61,205 nucleotides of DNA from Deltaproteobacteria bacterium (GTDB lineage: Bacteria > Myxococcota_A > UBA796 > GCA-2862545), in NCBI GenBank assembly GCA_007693595.1, contig REDI01000060.1, positions 1 through 61,205 of the forward strand, given 5' to 3'. This document shows, piece by piece, positions 1 to 7,548 of the stretch. Below the pieces are notes generated by a model that saw only the letters and a list, made by a program, of their open reading frames with translations, had not been told where the DNA came from and searched no databases. Numbering within the stretch: position 1 is the stretch's first letter; each line of letters starts with the position of its first letter. The position numbers were made by a program, and so were the translations under genes.

Positions 1-779
1 AGGGCGAGCCGCTCGACGATGAGCTGATCTGCAACGGCGAGGATGGTCGGGCAGCGTTCGTCGACATCGTCGACATCGACCTGGGTAATCTGACTTGCCC
101 CTACGGAGGCCTCCGCTTCATCTACGGCTACGCCGATGACGATCCCGACGACCTCGAGACCGTCGATCTCTGCTATGACTGCGATCCTCTCGTCTCGGGC
201 GCGACGCTGACCTTTCCCAAGGCCTTGGCGCCCTTCGCCGTGCAACCGCAGGGGCTGGACCAGCTCTTCAGCGCCATTCGCTACGTCGAGGTCGGAGACG
301 ATTGGAGTCAGCGGGGCTTGAACATTATGTTCGGTCAGCTCGTGGAGTGGCGCTGGGAGATGAGCATCGACAACATGTTCGGTGGAGAGGGTGAGCTATT
401 CTTCAAGCCGGAGCTGTTGGGGCGTTGGCTCGATGAGGAAGAAGACGAAGTGCTCTACCTCACGTGCGACGAGCCGCTGCACGGCTGCCTCAACATCAGG
501 GTTGAGGATCGGGCCTTCCAGTGGAGCATGAGCTTCCGCGACTTTGGCCCGATGCGGACTTGGCGGTCGTCGATCGACCTCGAGACCGAGTCGGACATCA
601 CGGTCGATCTCTTGCGCATTGATGGAGTGGACGGCTGGTTCTACGCCGGGACCACCTCGGGTGTCGAGGGCCTTCAGCTGCTCGGAGGCTCGCTGCCTGG
701 AGCCGACGGCCCCGTCGACGTGATCACGACCCTCGGTGAGGGCCAGCTCTGGTTCGACCGAGACATGTGCCGGGACTGA
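1..779 (+). CDS. Cys-repeat secreted protein, C-terminal part (5' truncated by window edge)
   Basis: The reading frame is open from base 3, so the gene begins before the window; 258 residues are visible. The first ~60 residues hold the end of one repeat of the type found in the next gene: CNG-x-DG, then Cys-Pro-x-Gly-Gly, an aromatic-Gly-Tyr element, and an acidic stretch ending in a second Cys. After a short linker comes a ~190-residue domain rich in Trp, Asp and Glu (WRWEMSIDNMFGGEG, later WFYAGTTSG) that I do not recognise; it may be a beta-rich adhesion or binding domain. The TTG at 225 is not the start, because coding sequence continues upstream. It is followed 124 bp later by a paralog on the same strand. 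Probably a surface lipoprotein by analogy with that neighbour; the N-terminus is unseen. Function unknown. Confidence 0.75.
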   Translation, partial: GEPLDDELICNGEDGRAAFVDIVDIDLGNLTCPYGGLRFIYGYADDDPDDLETVDLCYDCDPLVSGATLTFPKALAPFAVQPQGLDQLFSAIRYVEVGDDWSQRGLNIMFGQLVEWRWEMSIDNMFGGEGELFFKPELLGRWLDEEEDEVLYLTCDEPLHGCLNIRVEDRAFQWSMSFRDFGPMRTWRSSIDLETESDITVDLLRIDGVDGWFYAGTTSGVEGLQLLGGSLPGADGPVDVITTLGEGQLWFDRDMCRD

Positions 780-843
780 GCCCGCGTTGTTTGATGGAGA
801 GGGCTTGGCGCAGATCCATCGTGAATCCTATTCATTCCTACGG

Positions 844-872
844 TTGACGTCCAACGACATTCTAGCTACGGT
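844..872 (+). promoter_or_regulatory. Possible sigma70-type promoter for the repeat lipoprotein
   Basis: TTGACG at 844-849 is followed after exactly 17 bp by TACGGT at 867-872, 32 bp before the ATG at 904. The -35 is good (5 of 6) and the -10 is weak. The 124-bp gap between paralogs, somewhat richer in A+T than its surroundings, suggests separate transcription. This is pattern matching only. Confidence 0.3.
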
Positions 873-903
873 TCGCCAGCCCACACTTGGAACGGGAGTC
901 TTC

Positions 904-2742
904 ATGTCTAGCTTTCACACCTCCTCCGCCGCCGTCGTGGCGCTCCTCGCGCTCTCGGCTTGCATCGAGACCCCGGTGCCCTGTACGGTGACCGGCAACG
1001 CCGACGGCTCCGTCACGATCTCTTGCCCCGACGGCACCGCCGAGACCCTGTTCAACGGCCGAGACGGGATCGACGGCGAAGACGGAGACGACGGTGAAGC
1101 CGGCAGCGATGGCCAGTCTGCCTTCGTCTCGATCGTTGAGCTCGACGAAGGCGACGAGAACTGCGCCAACGGTGGCATCGCCATCACCTACGGTCTCGAA
1201 GGCGACGATAGCGACGATCTCACCACCGTCTACGTCTGCAACGGCGACGAAGGTCGGGGCGCAGTGATCGACGTCGCGATCCTCGAAGAAGGCCACGAAG
1301 AGTGTGCGAACGGCGGCGTAGCCGTCACCTACGGCTACGACGACGAAGACCCCTCCGAGCACGAGACGGTCTATGTGTGCAACGGGATCGACGGGATCGA
1401 TGGTCTCGACATGATCTTCACGGTCACCGACGCCGACGAAGGCGACTGCCCCGGTGGTGGGATCACCCTGTCCTTTGGCTACGACGAAGACGACCTCGAC
1501 AGCGTCACCGTCTGCGATGGGGAGTCCGGCCTCAGCGCGACCTTCGAGACCGAGCCCGTCGACGCCGACGACGATCGCTGCCCGGCGGGCAACGGCGGCG
1601 TCGAGGTCTTCGTGGGCCTCGAGGGCGACGAGCGCGTCGACATGGATAGCTTCGTGCTCTGCAACGCGGCGGACGGTGTCGATGGCGAGTCGGTGTTCCT
1701 CGAGGTCATCGAGCTCGAAGAAGGGGATTCCGACTGCCCGGCGGGGGGGGTCGAGATCCGCTACGGTCTCGACGAAGACTCCGCCACGAGCATGTTCGTC
1801 TGCAACGGCGAAGACTCCACCACCGACCTACTCATCGAGACCCACGACGAGTGGCCCGGCGAAAACTGCCCGGTCGGTGGTTACGAGATCGCGATCGGCT
1901 TCGACACGAGCGACGACGGCCTCATCGACGAGGTGGTCGACCGGGCCTTCCTCTGCTTTGATGGGCCTGTCGACGTCGAGCCTGAGCTCGAGCCCCTGGT
2001 CGGCTCCTCGGTCGTGTACTGGGCCGGGCCCACCTACCTCCAAGACCAGGTGCGGAGCGGCCTTCGCCAGCTCGCGTCAGAGCGTATCATCTACCTGTAC
2101 GAGGCCGAGACCGCCGTCGACGCCCTGGATCAGCTCAGCCGTGATCCCGACGCGCTCGTCTTCTTCAACCAAGATGGCCGCATGGGCCACGAGGTCCAGC
2201 CCCTCGAAGCCGAGCTGATCGAGCGTCTCCGCAACTGGGTCGAGTCGAACGGGGCGCTCTTCTTCTCGGATGAGGCGCGAACGGGCGAGCTCTACCCGGT
2301 GCTCAACACCTTCGTGAACGAAGATGCCGAGTTCTTCAACAACTATCCGCGCATGTTCTGGAATGACGGGTTCCCGATTGAGAACCGCTCCATGTGGACT
2401 CCGATGCGCGAGGACTACTTTGGGGCCTACACCCTCTTCGGTTGGGGTTTGAACGCCGATACGCGCGTAGGGGGAAGCAGCCTTTGCACCCCGAGCATCG
2501 AGTTCATGCCGGTCTCAGGCACCCGTGAGCCGTTGGAGGGCGAGCCCGAACGGGAGCCTTCCGTCGACGTCTCTTGCCTGGTCTATTCCTCTAGTGGCCG
2601 AACCCTCAACGCGGGCTTCGTGAGCGACATCACCGCCCACTACCCCGAAGACGCACGCTTCCTCTCGGCGATCTACCTCTACCTGATCATCGTGGGGATC
2701 GACGATGAGCTTGAGCCTCCGCCGCTCGATCCGGAGTTCTGA
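904..2742 (+). CDS. Acidic repeat lipoprotein with DUF7151-like Cys repeats and a ThuA-like C-terminal domain
   Basis: The start is ATG 904, preceded by GGGAG at a 5-bp spacing, giving 612 residues. A signal peptide ends in the lipobox LSAC (Cys20), so the protein is predicted to be lipid-anchored. Residues ~50-72 are collagen-like (DGxDG repeats). Residues 74-354 hold six ~40-residue repeats with the pattern acidic strand, Cys-x-x-Gly-Gly, [IV]xxxYG, acidic loop, VCNG; each carries two Cys, probably disulfide-bonded. These resemble the DUF7151 repeats I know from secreted Myxococcota proteins. Residues ~365-605 look like an alpha/beta flavodoxin-like (ThuA or glutamine-amidotransferase-like) domain with VVYWAG, ALVFFNQDG and GALFFSDEA strands. 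No catalytic residues are evident. A calcium-binding or adhesive surface role is inferred only from the acidic, Cys-paired repeats. Confidence 0.8.
   Translation: MSSFHTSSAAVVALLALSACIETPVPCTVTGNADGSVTISCPDGTAETLFNGRDGIDGEDGDDGEAGSDGQSAFVSIVELDEGDENCANGGIAITYGLEGDDSDDLTTVYVCNGDEGRGAVIDVAILEEGHEECANGGVAVTYGYDDEDPSEHETVYVCNGIDGIDGLDMIFTVTDADEGDCPGGGITLSFGYDEDDLDSVTVCDGESGLSATFETEPVDADDDRCPAGNGGVEVFVGLEGDERVDMDSFVLCNAADGVDGESVFLEVIELEEGDSDCPAGGVEIRYGLDEDSATSMFVCNGEDSTTDLLIETHDEWPGENCPVGGYEIAIGFDTSDDGLIDEVVDRAFLCFDGPVDVEPELEPLVGSSVVYWAGPTYLQDQVRSGLRQLASERIIYLYEAETAVDALDQLSRDPDALVFFNQDGRMGHEVQPLEAELIERLRNWVESNGALFFSDEARTGELYPVLNTFVNEDAEFFNNYPRMFWNDGFPIENRSMWTPMREDYFGAYTLFGWGLNADTRVGGSSLCTPSIEFMPVSGTREPLEGEPEREPSVDVSCLVYSSSGRTLNAGFVSDITAHYPEDARFLSAIYLYLIIVGIDDELEPPPLDPEF
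1123..1965 (+). repeat. Six tandem ~40-residue Cys-pair repeats within the lipoprotein gene
   Basis: The repeats cover residues 74-114, 121-161, 170-206, 213-254, 263-302 and 308-354 of the lipoprotein starting at 904. Each holds Cys-x(1-2)-Gly-Gly near its start and a second Cys about 22-29 residues later, usually in VCNG or LCN. They have diverged at the DNA level, so they are protein repeats rather than recent tandem duplications. The fifth contains a run of eight G at 1743-1750. Confidence 0.8.
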
Positions 2743-2856
2743 CTCAACCCTCGATGCGGGGGTTCCGGCCTTGTGGGTCGAGCCCCTTGTGTCACCCTTG
2801 GACCCCCGAGGGCCCGTGTGCCTTAGTCCACGCCTCACTATTGATAAGGAAGTAAT

Positions 2857-4623
2857 ATGCTGACTCTTCTAGCGCTCCTGGCGGGCCAGCCGGCCGTCGC
2901 GCAAGATCGGATGCCCGGTGGCGTCGAAGCGCATGGCTTCAAGCTCGCGCCGGGCGACGGTGAGATCACCGACTACCTCGCCACGTGGAACGCGCGTACT
3001 CTACCGAAGGGTCAGTTCGCTGCGCTGGGGCTGATCGAGTACAGCCACGCCCCCTTCTTGACCGAGGACCGCGTGCTTGACCCAGGCTACGCGAACTTTC
3101 ACCTCGGCGCGGCCTACGGCATCATCGATCGGGTGGGGGTCGCGGTGCACTTGCCGACCCACTGGGTCGACACCAACGACTCCGCGGCGTTGGTCCTTGG
3201 CGACCTCCGCTTCGCGGTCCCGGTGTCCATCCTGGGTGAGGGCGCCGAGGGCTTCGCGCTCTCGGCCGTGCCGTTCGCGACGATGCCGACGGGTCCGACC
3301 CACCGTTTCCTCGGGAACAAGACCGTGACGGGCGGCGCGATGGTGGCGGCGGGCTACGGGCTCGAGAAGTTCCGCTTCGATGGCAACCTCGGCGTTCAGA
3401 CGGCGCCCACCATCGACGATCCCGATCTGCGGGGGGGGGGGCGCATGCTCGCAGCGGTGGGCGGTGCCTACTCCTTCTCCGAGACCTTCGCCTTGCGACT
3501 CGAGTATATGCAGACGGTTGGGCTCGCTGCGGGTACGGGGCCCGAGAATCCCGGAGAGCTGCTGGTCTCGGGCCGGGGTCGCTATGACAACGGCCTCGGG
3601 TGGACGGCTGGGGCCGCCGCAGGGGTCGTGCCCGGCATGAGCCGCGCCCAGTTCCGCCTCTTCGCAGGCCTGGGATGGAACATGCGCCCGCCCGAGCCGC
3701 CTCCGGTCATCGAGCCGCCCGCGCCGCCGCCGCCGCCTGCCGAGCTCCAGCTAGGGTTGGGTGCCGTGGATTCCTTCGGCAACCCCGTCTCTGGCGTCCC
3801 CGTTTTCCTCGAGGACCGACAGGTCGGCTCCACCGACGCCACAGGCAAGATCGTGCTCGACGACATCCCGGGCGGAACCACGGGTGAGCTCGAGCTTCGT
3901 CCCGAGCGCGCCACGGGGCTCGGGCCGATGTCGGTGCCCTTCACCATGCCGGACGATGGCACCCTTGATCTTCAGGCCGAGCTCGAGTGGCTGCCTGGTG
4001 CCGTCAAGGTCCGTGCCCGCGACGAAGAGGGCAACCCGGTGAGCACGGCTAAGGTCAGTTTCCTGGGCCCCGAAGAAGAGATCGAGAACCTGCCTATCGG
4101 CGCCGATGGCGAGAAGCTCTTTGTCGTCGACCCCGGCATCTGGACGCTGCTGGTCATGGCGCCGACCTTCGGATCCGAGCGCTTCGACCTCGATATCTCT
4201 CCCGACGAGAAGGTCCTTGTCGTCATCGAGGTCGTGCTCGAGCCCGCCGAGGTCGAGATCACCCAGGAAGAGGTCAAGATCCTCAAGAAGATCTTCTTCG
4301 ACTTCGACAGCGACAAGATCAAGGACGAGTCCATGGAGCTGGTCTCGGAGGTGGCGGCGACCATGCTCGAGCACAAGGAGCTGCTCAAGGTCGAGGTCCA
4401 AGGCCATACCGACAACCGAGGCAAGGCCGCCTACAATAAGGACCTCTCGCAGCGCCGGGTCAACGCGGTCGTCGAGGCTCTGGTCCGCATGGGCGTCGCG
4501 CGCGATCGCCTAGTTCCCAAGGGGTACGGTCCCGATAAGCCTATCGACACGAACGAGACCGACGCGGGCCGGGCGAAGAACCGCCGCGTGCAGTTCATCA
4601 TCCTGGAGCGGGCCGAGCCGTAG
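2857..4623 (+). CDS. OmpA-family outer membrane protein (barrel, regulatory-like domains, peptidoglycan-binding domain)
   Basis: The start is ATG 2857 with AAGGAAG upstream; 588 residues. The signal peptide ends near AVAQD (~residue 16). Residues ~25-275 alternate in the way of an outer-membrane beta-barrel. A proline-rich linker follows (PPEPPPVIEPP), then two CarboxypepD_reg-like beta domains (~295-375 and ~380-465). The C-terminal ~115 residues are a standard OmpA domain: FFDFDSDKI, GHTDNRG, LSQRRVNAV, PIDTNETDAGRAKNRRV, with the Asp and Arg that bind diaminopimelate in the family. It should tether the outer membrane to peptidoglycan. It is a paralog of the protein at 10442-12337 (both begin with an AHGF motif after the signal). 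The barrel-coding part contains an uninterrupted 11-G tract, a possible slippage site. Confidence 0.88.
   Translation: MLTLLALLAGQPAVAQDRMPGGVEAHGFKLAPGDGEITDYLATWNARTLPKGQFAALGLIEYSHAPFLTEDRVLDPGYANFHLGAAYGIIDRVGVAVHLPTHWVDTNDSAALVLGDLRFAVPVSILGEGAEGFALSAVPFATMPTGPTHRFLGNKTVTGGAMVAAGYGLEKFRFDGNLGVQTAPTIDDPDLRGGGRMLAAVGGAYSFSETFALRLEYMQTVGLAAGTGPENPGELLVSGRGRYDNGLGWTAGAAAGVVPGMSRAQFRLFAGLGWNMRPPEPPPVIEPPAPPPPPAELQLGLGAVDSFGNPVSGVPVFLEDRQVGSTDATGKIVLDDIPGGTTGELELRPERATGLGPMSVPFTMPDDGTLDLQAELEWLPGAVKVRARDEEGNPVSTAKVSFLGPEEEIENLPIGADGEKLFVVDPGIWTLLVMAPTFGSERFDLDISPDEKVLVVIEVVLEPAEVEITQEEVKILKKIFFDFDSDKIKDESMELVSEVAATMLEHKELLKVEVQGHTDNRGKAAYNKDLSQRRVNAVVEALVRMGVARDRLVPKGYGPDKPIDTNETDAGRAKNRRVQFIILERAEP
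3431..3441 (+). repeat. 11-base poly-G tract inside an outer-membrane protein gene
   Basis: Eleven consecutive G encode part of Arg-Gly-Gly-Gly-Arg at about residue 192-196 of the barrel region. In the sequence given the frame is intact through this tract. It is the longest homopolymer I noticed in the window; other G runs are 6-8. Confidence 0.95.
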
Positions 4624-4687
4624 CGGTCGTCGTTCAGGGGGTGTGCCGCCGCTCGTCCGGGGTGGCGGGACGCAGGGCGCCCGGGCT

Positions 4688-5395
4688 CTAGGGCTCGGCG
4701 CGCCGCGTCTGCACGAGTCGAGTCGGGCAGGGGAGGGGTCCGAAGGTCATGAGCATGGCCCAGTCGACGGCCCTTCGAATGTTGTCTCGTCCGTCCGCAC
4801 CTTCGGCGCGCACGTCGATCTCGTCTCGGCGGAAGGGCGGGTCGTTGGGGCGGGACAGCACGAGCTCGTCATCGACCCAGATGCTGATGTGCCCGTCGGG
4901 AGCGGATTCCATATGGGCGATGAGCTCGGTCCTGGCGCTCGCGGTCAAGCGCAGCAGAACCAGAGGATTCCCGAGCTCCTTGAGCGAGAACTCCGCGCTC
5001 TGCAGGGCGCGATGATCGAGCAGGATCGGGTCTTCGCGCGCAGGGCCCGTGCGTAGGGTGAAGCCCCCTGGCCGGGCGAGGGTCGGAGGGATGTGCTCTG
5101 CGATCTCGGTCCCTGGGAGGGTGGCGGTGAGGCTCAAGCGGCTCGACCGCTCGGTCCACTCAGGATCGCCCAGGCCCATGTGGTCGACACGCGCCGACAG
5201 CAGGGGTTGGGCCTCGGGACAGGTCTCGAAGGTGATGGTGACCCGCTCGCCGTCGGCGCTCGCCCCGAGCATGCCCGCGCCGAAGAGCACGCCGTACGCT
5301 GCGGCGATGAGTAAGGCGAAGGCCAGCGGTGCGCTGAAGAAGAAGCAGCCCCAGCCAGGGCGAGGGATCGGGTTGTCGGCGGTAGGTTGCGTCAT
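4688..5395 (-). CDS. Single-pass membrane protein with a SecDF-head-like domain
   Basis: The start is placed at ATG 5395 (MTQPTADNP), because the upstream extension is low-complexity and reaches into the divergent promoter; 235 residues. One membrane helix lies near residues 18-42 (FFFSAPLAFALLIAAAYGVLF). The remaining ~190 residues are predicted to be exported. The segment RTELIAHMESAPDGHISIW, then VDDELVLSRP and a final Asn-x-x-Arg-Ala-x-x-x-Ala, resembles the P1-head subdomain of SecD/SecDF (strand, IVLDGKV, EARDLALLL pattern). There is no SecD transmembrane bundle, so it is not a translocase subunit. It is divergent from selO with 103 bp between and convergent with the OmpA gene. The domain call is a remote-similarity inference. 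Confidence 0.65.
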   Translation of the reverse strand: MTQPTADNPIPRPGWGCFFFSAPLAFALLIAAAYGVLFGAGMLGASADGERVTITFETCPEAQPLLSARVDHMGLGDPEWTERSSRLSLTATLPGTEIAEHIPPTLARPGGFTLRTGPAREDPILLDHRALQSAEFSLKELGNPLVLLRLTASARTELIAHMESAPDGHISIWVDDELVLSRPNDPPFRRDEIDVRAEGADGRDNIRRAVDWAMLMTFGPLPCPTRLVQTRRAEP

Positions 5396-5498
5396 GGGGG
5401 GTGGGTAACCGGGAGCTCGAGGGCTGACCTGTGCGCCGGATCGCTGCCCTGTAAGGAGGGCACCTCGCCGAGCTGCGCCGGCTGGACTAGGAAAGGTC

Positions 5499-7061
5499 AT
5501 GGATCCTACCTTCGACAACCGCTACCTCCGAGCCTTACCCGGAGCCGAATCGCCCGGTCCGGGCAGTCAGCAGCTCCAAGGAGTAGCCTGGGCTCGCGTC
5601 GCACCCACTCCGGTGGCGGCGCCTCGTTTGCTCGCCTTCTCGCCCGAGGTCGCCGATCAGCTGGGCTTGACCGTCGCCGAGATCACCTCGGCGCCGTGGA
5701 TCGAGGCCCTCGCAGGCAACCGCTTGCTCCCAGGCATGGAGCCTTGGGCCGATGGCTACGGGGGCCATCAGTTTGGTCACTGGGCGGGTCAGCTCGGGGA
5801 CGGTCGCGCGCTCTCGCTCGGTCAACTCCAGACGCCCGGCGGCGGGCTCCTCCAGCTTCAGCTCAAGGGGGCTGGCCCGACCCCTTACTCGCGCCGCGCC
5901 GACGGCCGGGCTGTGTTGCGATCATCTATCCGAGAGTTCCTCTGTAGCGAAGCCATGCATCACCTGGGGATCCCCACCACCCGGGCGCTCTCTCTCGTCG
6001 CGACAGGGGACTTGGTGCTGCGCGACATGTTCTACGATGGCCACGCCGCCTATGAACCAGGCGCGATCGTGTGTAGGGTCGCGCCCTCCTTCCTTCGGTT
6101 CGGGACCTTCGAGCTTCCGGCCTCCCGCGGCGAGGATGGCCTCCTCGCGCAGCTCCTCGATTACCTGATCTCTGAGCACTTCCCTGAGATCGCGCGGCTG
6201 CCCACCCCCAACGAGCGGCGTATCGCCTGGTTCGTCGAGATCTGCGAGCGAACGGCGCGGCTCGTCGCGCACTGGATGCGGGTGGGCTTCGTACACGGGG
6301 TGATGAACACCGACAACCTCTCGGCCCTCGGCCTGACCATCGACTACGGTCCCTACGGCTGGCTCGATCACTTCGATCCTGACTTCACGCCCAACACCAC
6401 CGATGCGGAGCGGCGCCGCTATCGATTCCGGGCCCAACCCGACGTGGCCCTGTGGAACCTTGGCTGCCTTGGGGGCGCCGTCTCGCGGCTGCTGCCCGAT
6501 GCCGCGCCTCTCCGCGAGGCCCTCGATCGCTACACCGAGGTCTTTGCGCGGGAGCACTCAGAACATACCGCTTCAAAACTGGGCCTCGACCCTTCGTCCT
6601 TCCAAGGCGAGCCCGAAGAGATCGCCGTCGAGCTCTTCACCCTCATGCGTCGGGCCGAGCTCGACTTCACGCTGACCTTTCGAGCCCTCATGGCGCTGGA
6701 TCCAAGGGCGCCCGATCCCTCCATCTTCGATGTCTGCGCCTACGATCCGAACACGTTGCGGGCGGAGCAGCCAGCTCTCGTGCGGTGGCTGGCGCGCTAT
6801 GCCGGACGAGCCCGCCGCGAGGATCCCGAGGCCCGTCTAGCTCGAATGCGAGCGGCGAATCCAAAGTATATTCTTCGAAACTATCTGGTTCAGCAGGTGA
6901 TCGATCGCGCCGAGGCAGGGGATCCCAGCGGCATCGAGGACTTGCTCGACCTGGCCCGTCGTCCCTACGACGACCAGCCAGAGCGGGAGCACTTGGCGGC
7001 CCGTCGGCCGGAGTGGGCGCGGCACGCCCCGGGCTGTTCCATGCTCTCGTGCAGCTCATGA
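5499..7061 (+). CDS. selO: Protein adenylyltransferase SelO (YdiU/UPF0061 family)
   Basis: 520 residues; ATG 5499 follows AGGAAAGG. Family motifs are all present: YGGHQFGHWAGQLGDGRA, the Lys-bearing LQLKGAGPTPYSR, DGRAVLRSSIREFL, the catalytic HGVMNTDN and the metal-binding DYGPYGWLD. The C-terminus ends in LSCSS, where the family keeps a Cys (or selenocysteine); here it is Cys, as in E. coli. SelO is a pseudokinase-fold enzyme that transfers AMP from ATP to Ser/Thr/Tyr of target proteins and is linked to redox stress. It is somewhat longer than E. coli SelO (478). A small lipoprotein follows 28 bp downstream, probably co-transcribed. An A/T-rich patch encodes the conserved KYILRNYL segment near 6865. 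Confidence 0.95.
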   Translation: MDPTFDNRYLRALPGAESPGPGSQQLQGVAWARVAPTPVAAPRLLAFSPEVADQLGLTVAEITSAPWIEALAGNRLLPGMEPWADGYGGHQFGHWAGQLGDGRALSLGQLQTPGGGLLQLQLKGAGPTPYSRRADGRAVLRSSIREFLCSEAMHHLGIPTTRALSLVATGDLVLRDMFYDGHAAYEPGAIVCRVAPSFLRFGTFELPASRGEDGLLAQLLDYLISEHFPEIARLPTPNERRIAWFVEICERTARLVAHWMRVGFVHGVMNTDNLSALGLTIDYGPYGWLDHFDPDFTPNTTDAERRRYRFRAQPDVALWNLGCLGGAVSRLLPDAAPLREALDRYTEVFAREHSEHTASKLGLDPSSFQGEPEEIAVELFTLMRRAELDFTLTFRALMALDPRAPDPSIFDVCAYDPNTLRAEQPALVRWLARYAGRARREDPEARLARMRAANPKYILRNYLVQQVIDRAEAGDPSGIEDLLDLARRPYDDQPEREHLAARRPEWARHAPGCSMLSCSS

Positions 7062-7089
7062 TCTCCGCTCGCGTGACCCCGGAGGACCG

Positions 7090-7548
7090 ATGACTAAACG
7101 CCCCCTACTTGGCCTGTGCGTGTTCGGGCTGATCTCCTGTGGTGGTGCCGACTCCATCCTCCCCGAGGGCTGGGAGGACGCGGCCCGCCTCGCGGACTTT
7201 TCGCAGTCGGCCTGTATGGACGACGGAGACTCCGCCTCCGACGAGGAGCCGGTCGAAGTGATCCACGTTCGCGCCCAGCCTGGGGTGGCGATCGTCCACT
7301 GGGCCGACGTCACCTTCCGGTGCGATCAGCCCCTCGAAGCGTATGTACGTCGCGGTCAACGGGTCGACGTCCTCGTCCAACCCATCGACCTGCTCCCCGA
7401 GGGGGCGGCGCGCTGCGACTGTCGCTACGAGCTCGACTTCGCCATCAACATCGACGAGGGCGATCGGAGCTTCGGCTTCTACGTTCGACGCGATGAGCTC
7501 GCAGGGCCGTCGAGCCCCAGCTTGGTGGGGACGGTCACGGTCCCCTGA
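7090..7548 (+). CDS. Small lipoprotein of unknown function
   Basis: 152 residues from ATG 7090, preceded by GGAGG. The signal peptide ends in the lipobox LISC (Cys17), so export and lipidation are predicted. The mature part is acidic, with four further Cys (ACMDD, FRCDQ, CDCRYELDF) and a predicted all-beta fold. The pairs of Cys suggest disulfides in the periplasm. It lies 28 bp after selO on the same strand. Its last 14 bases overlap the 3' end of the convergent TPR gene. No family recognised. Confidence 0.75.
   Translation: MTKRPLLGLCVFGLISCGGADSILPEGWEDAARLADFSQSACMDDGDSASDEEPVEVIHVRAQPGVAIVHWADVTFRCDQPLEAYVRRGQRVDVLVQPIDLLPEGAARCDCRYELDFAINIDEGDRSFGFYVRRDELAGPSSPSLVGTVTVP

Noticed and set aside
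225-227. TTG as start of the first gene
   Set aside because: Coding sequence with the same Cys-repeat pattern continues upstream to the window edge.
862-1362. Minus-strand frame within the repeat lipoprotein
   Set aside because: It is the reverse of an acidic repeat region and has no motif or ribosome site.
4643-5056. 137-codon + strand frame opposite the SecDF-head-like gene
   Set aside because: It is antisense, lacks a ribosome site and has no recognisable domain.
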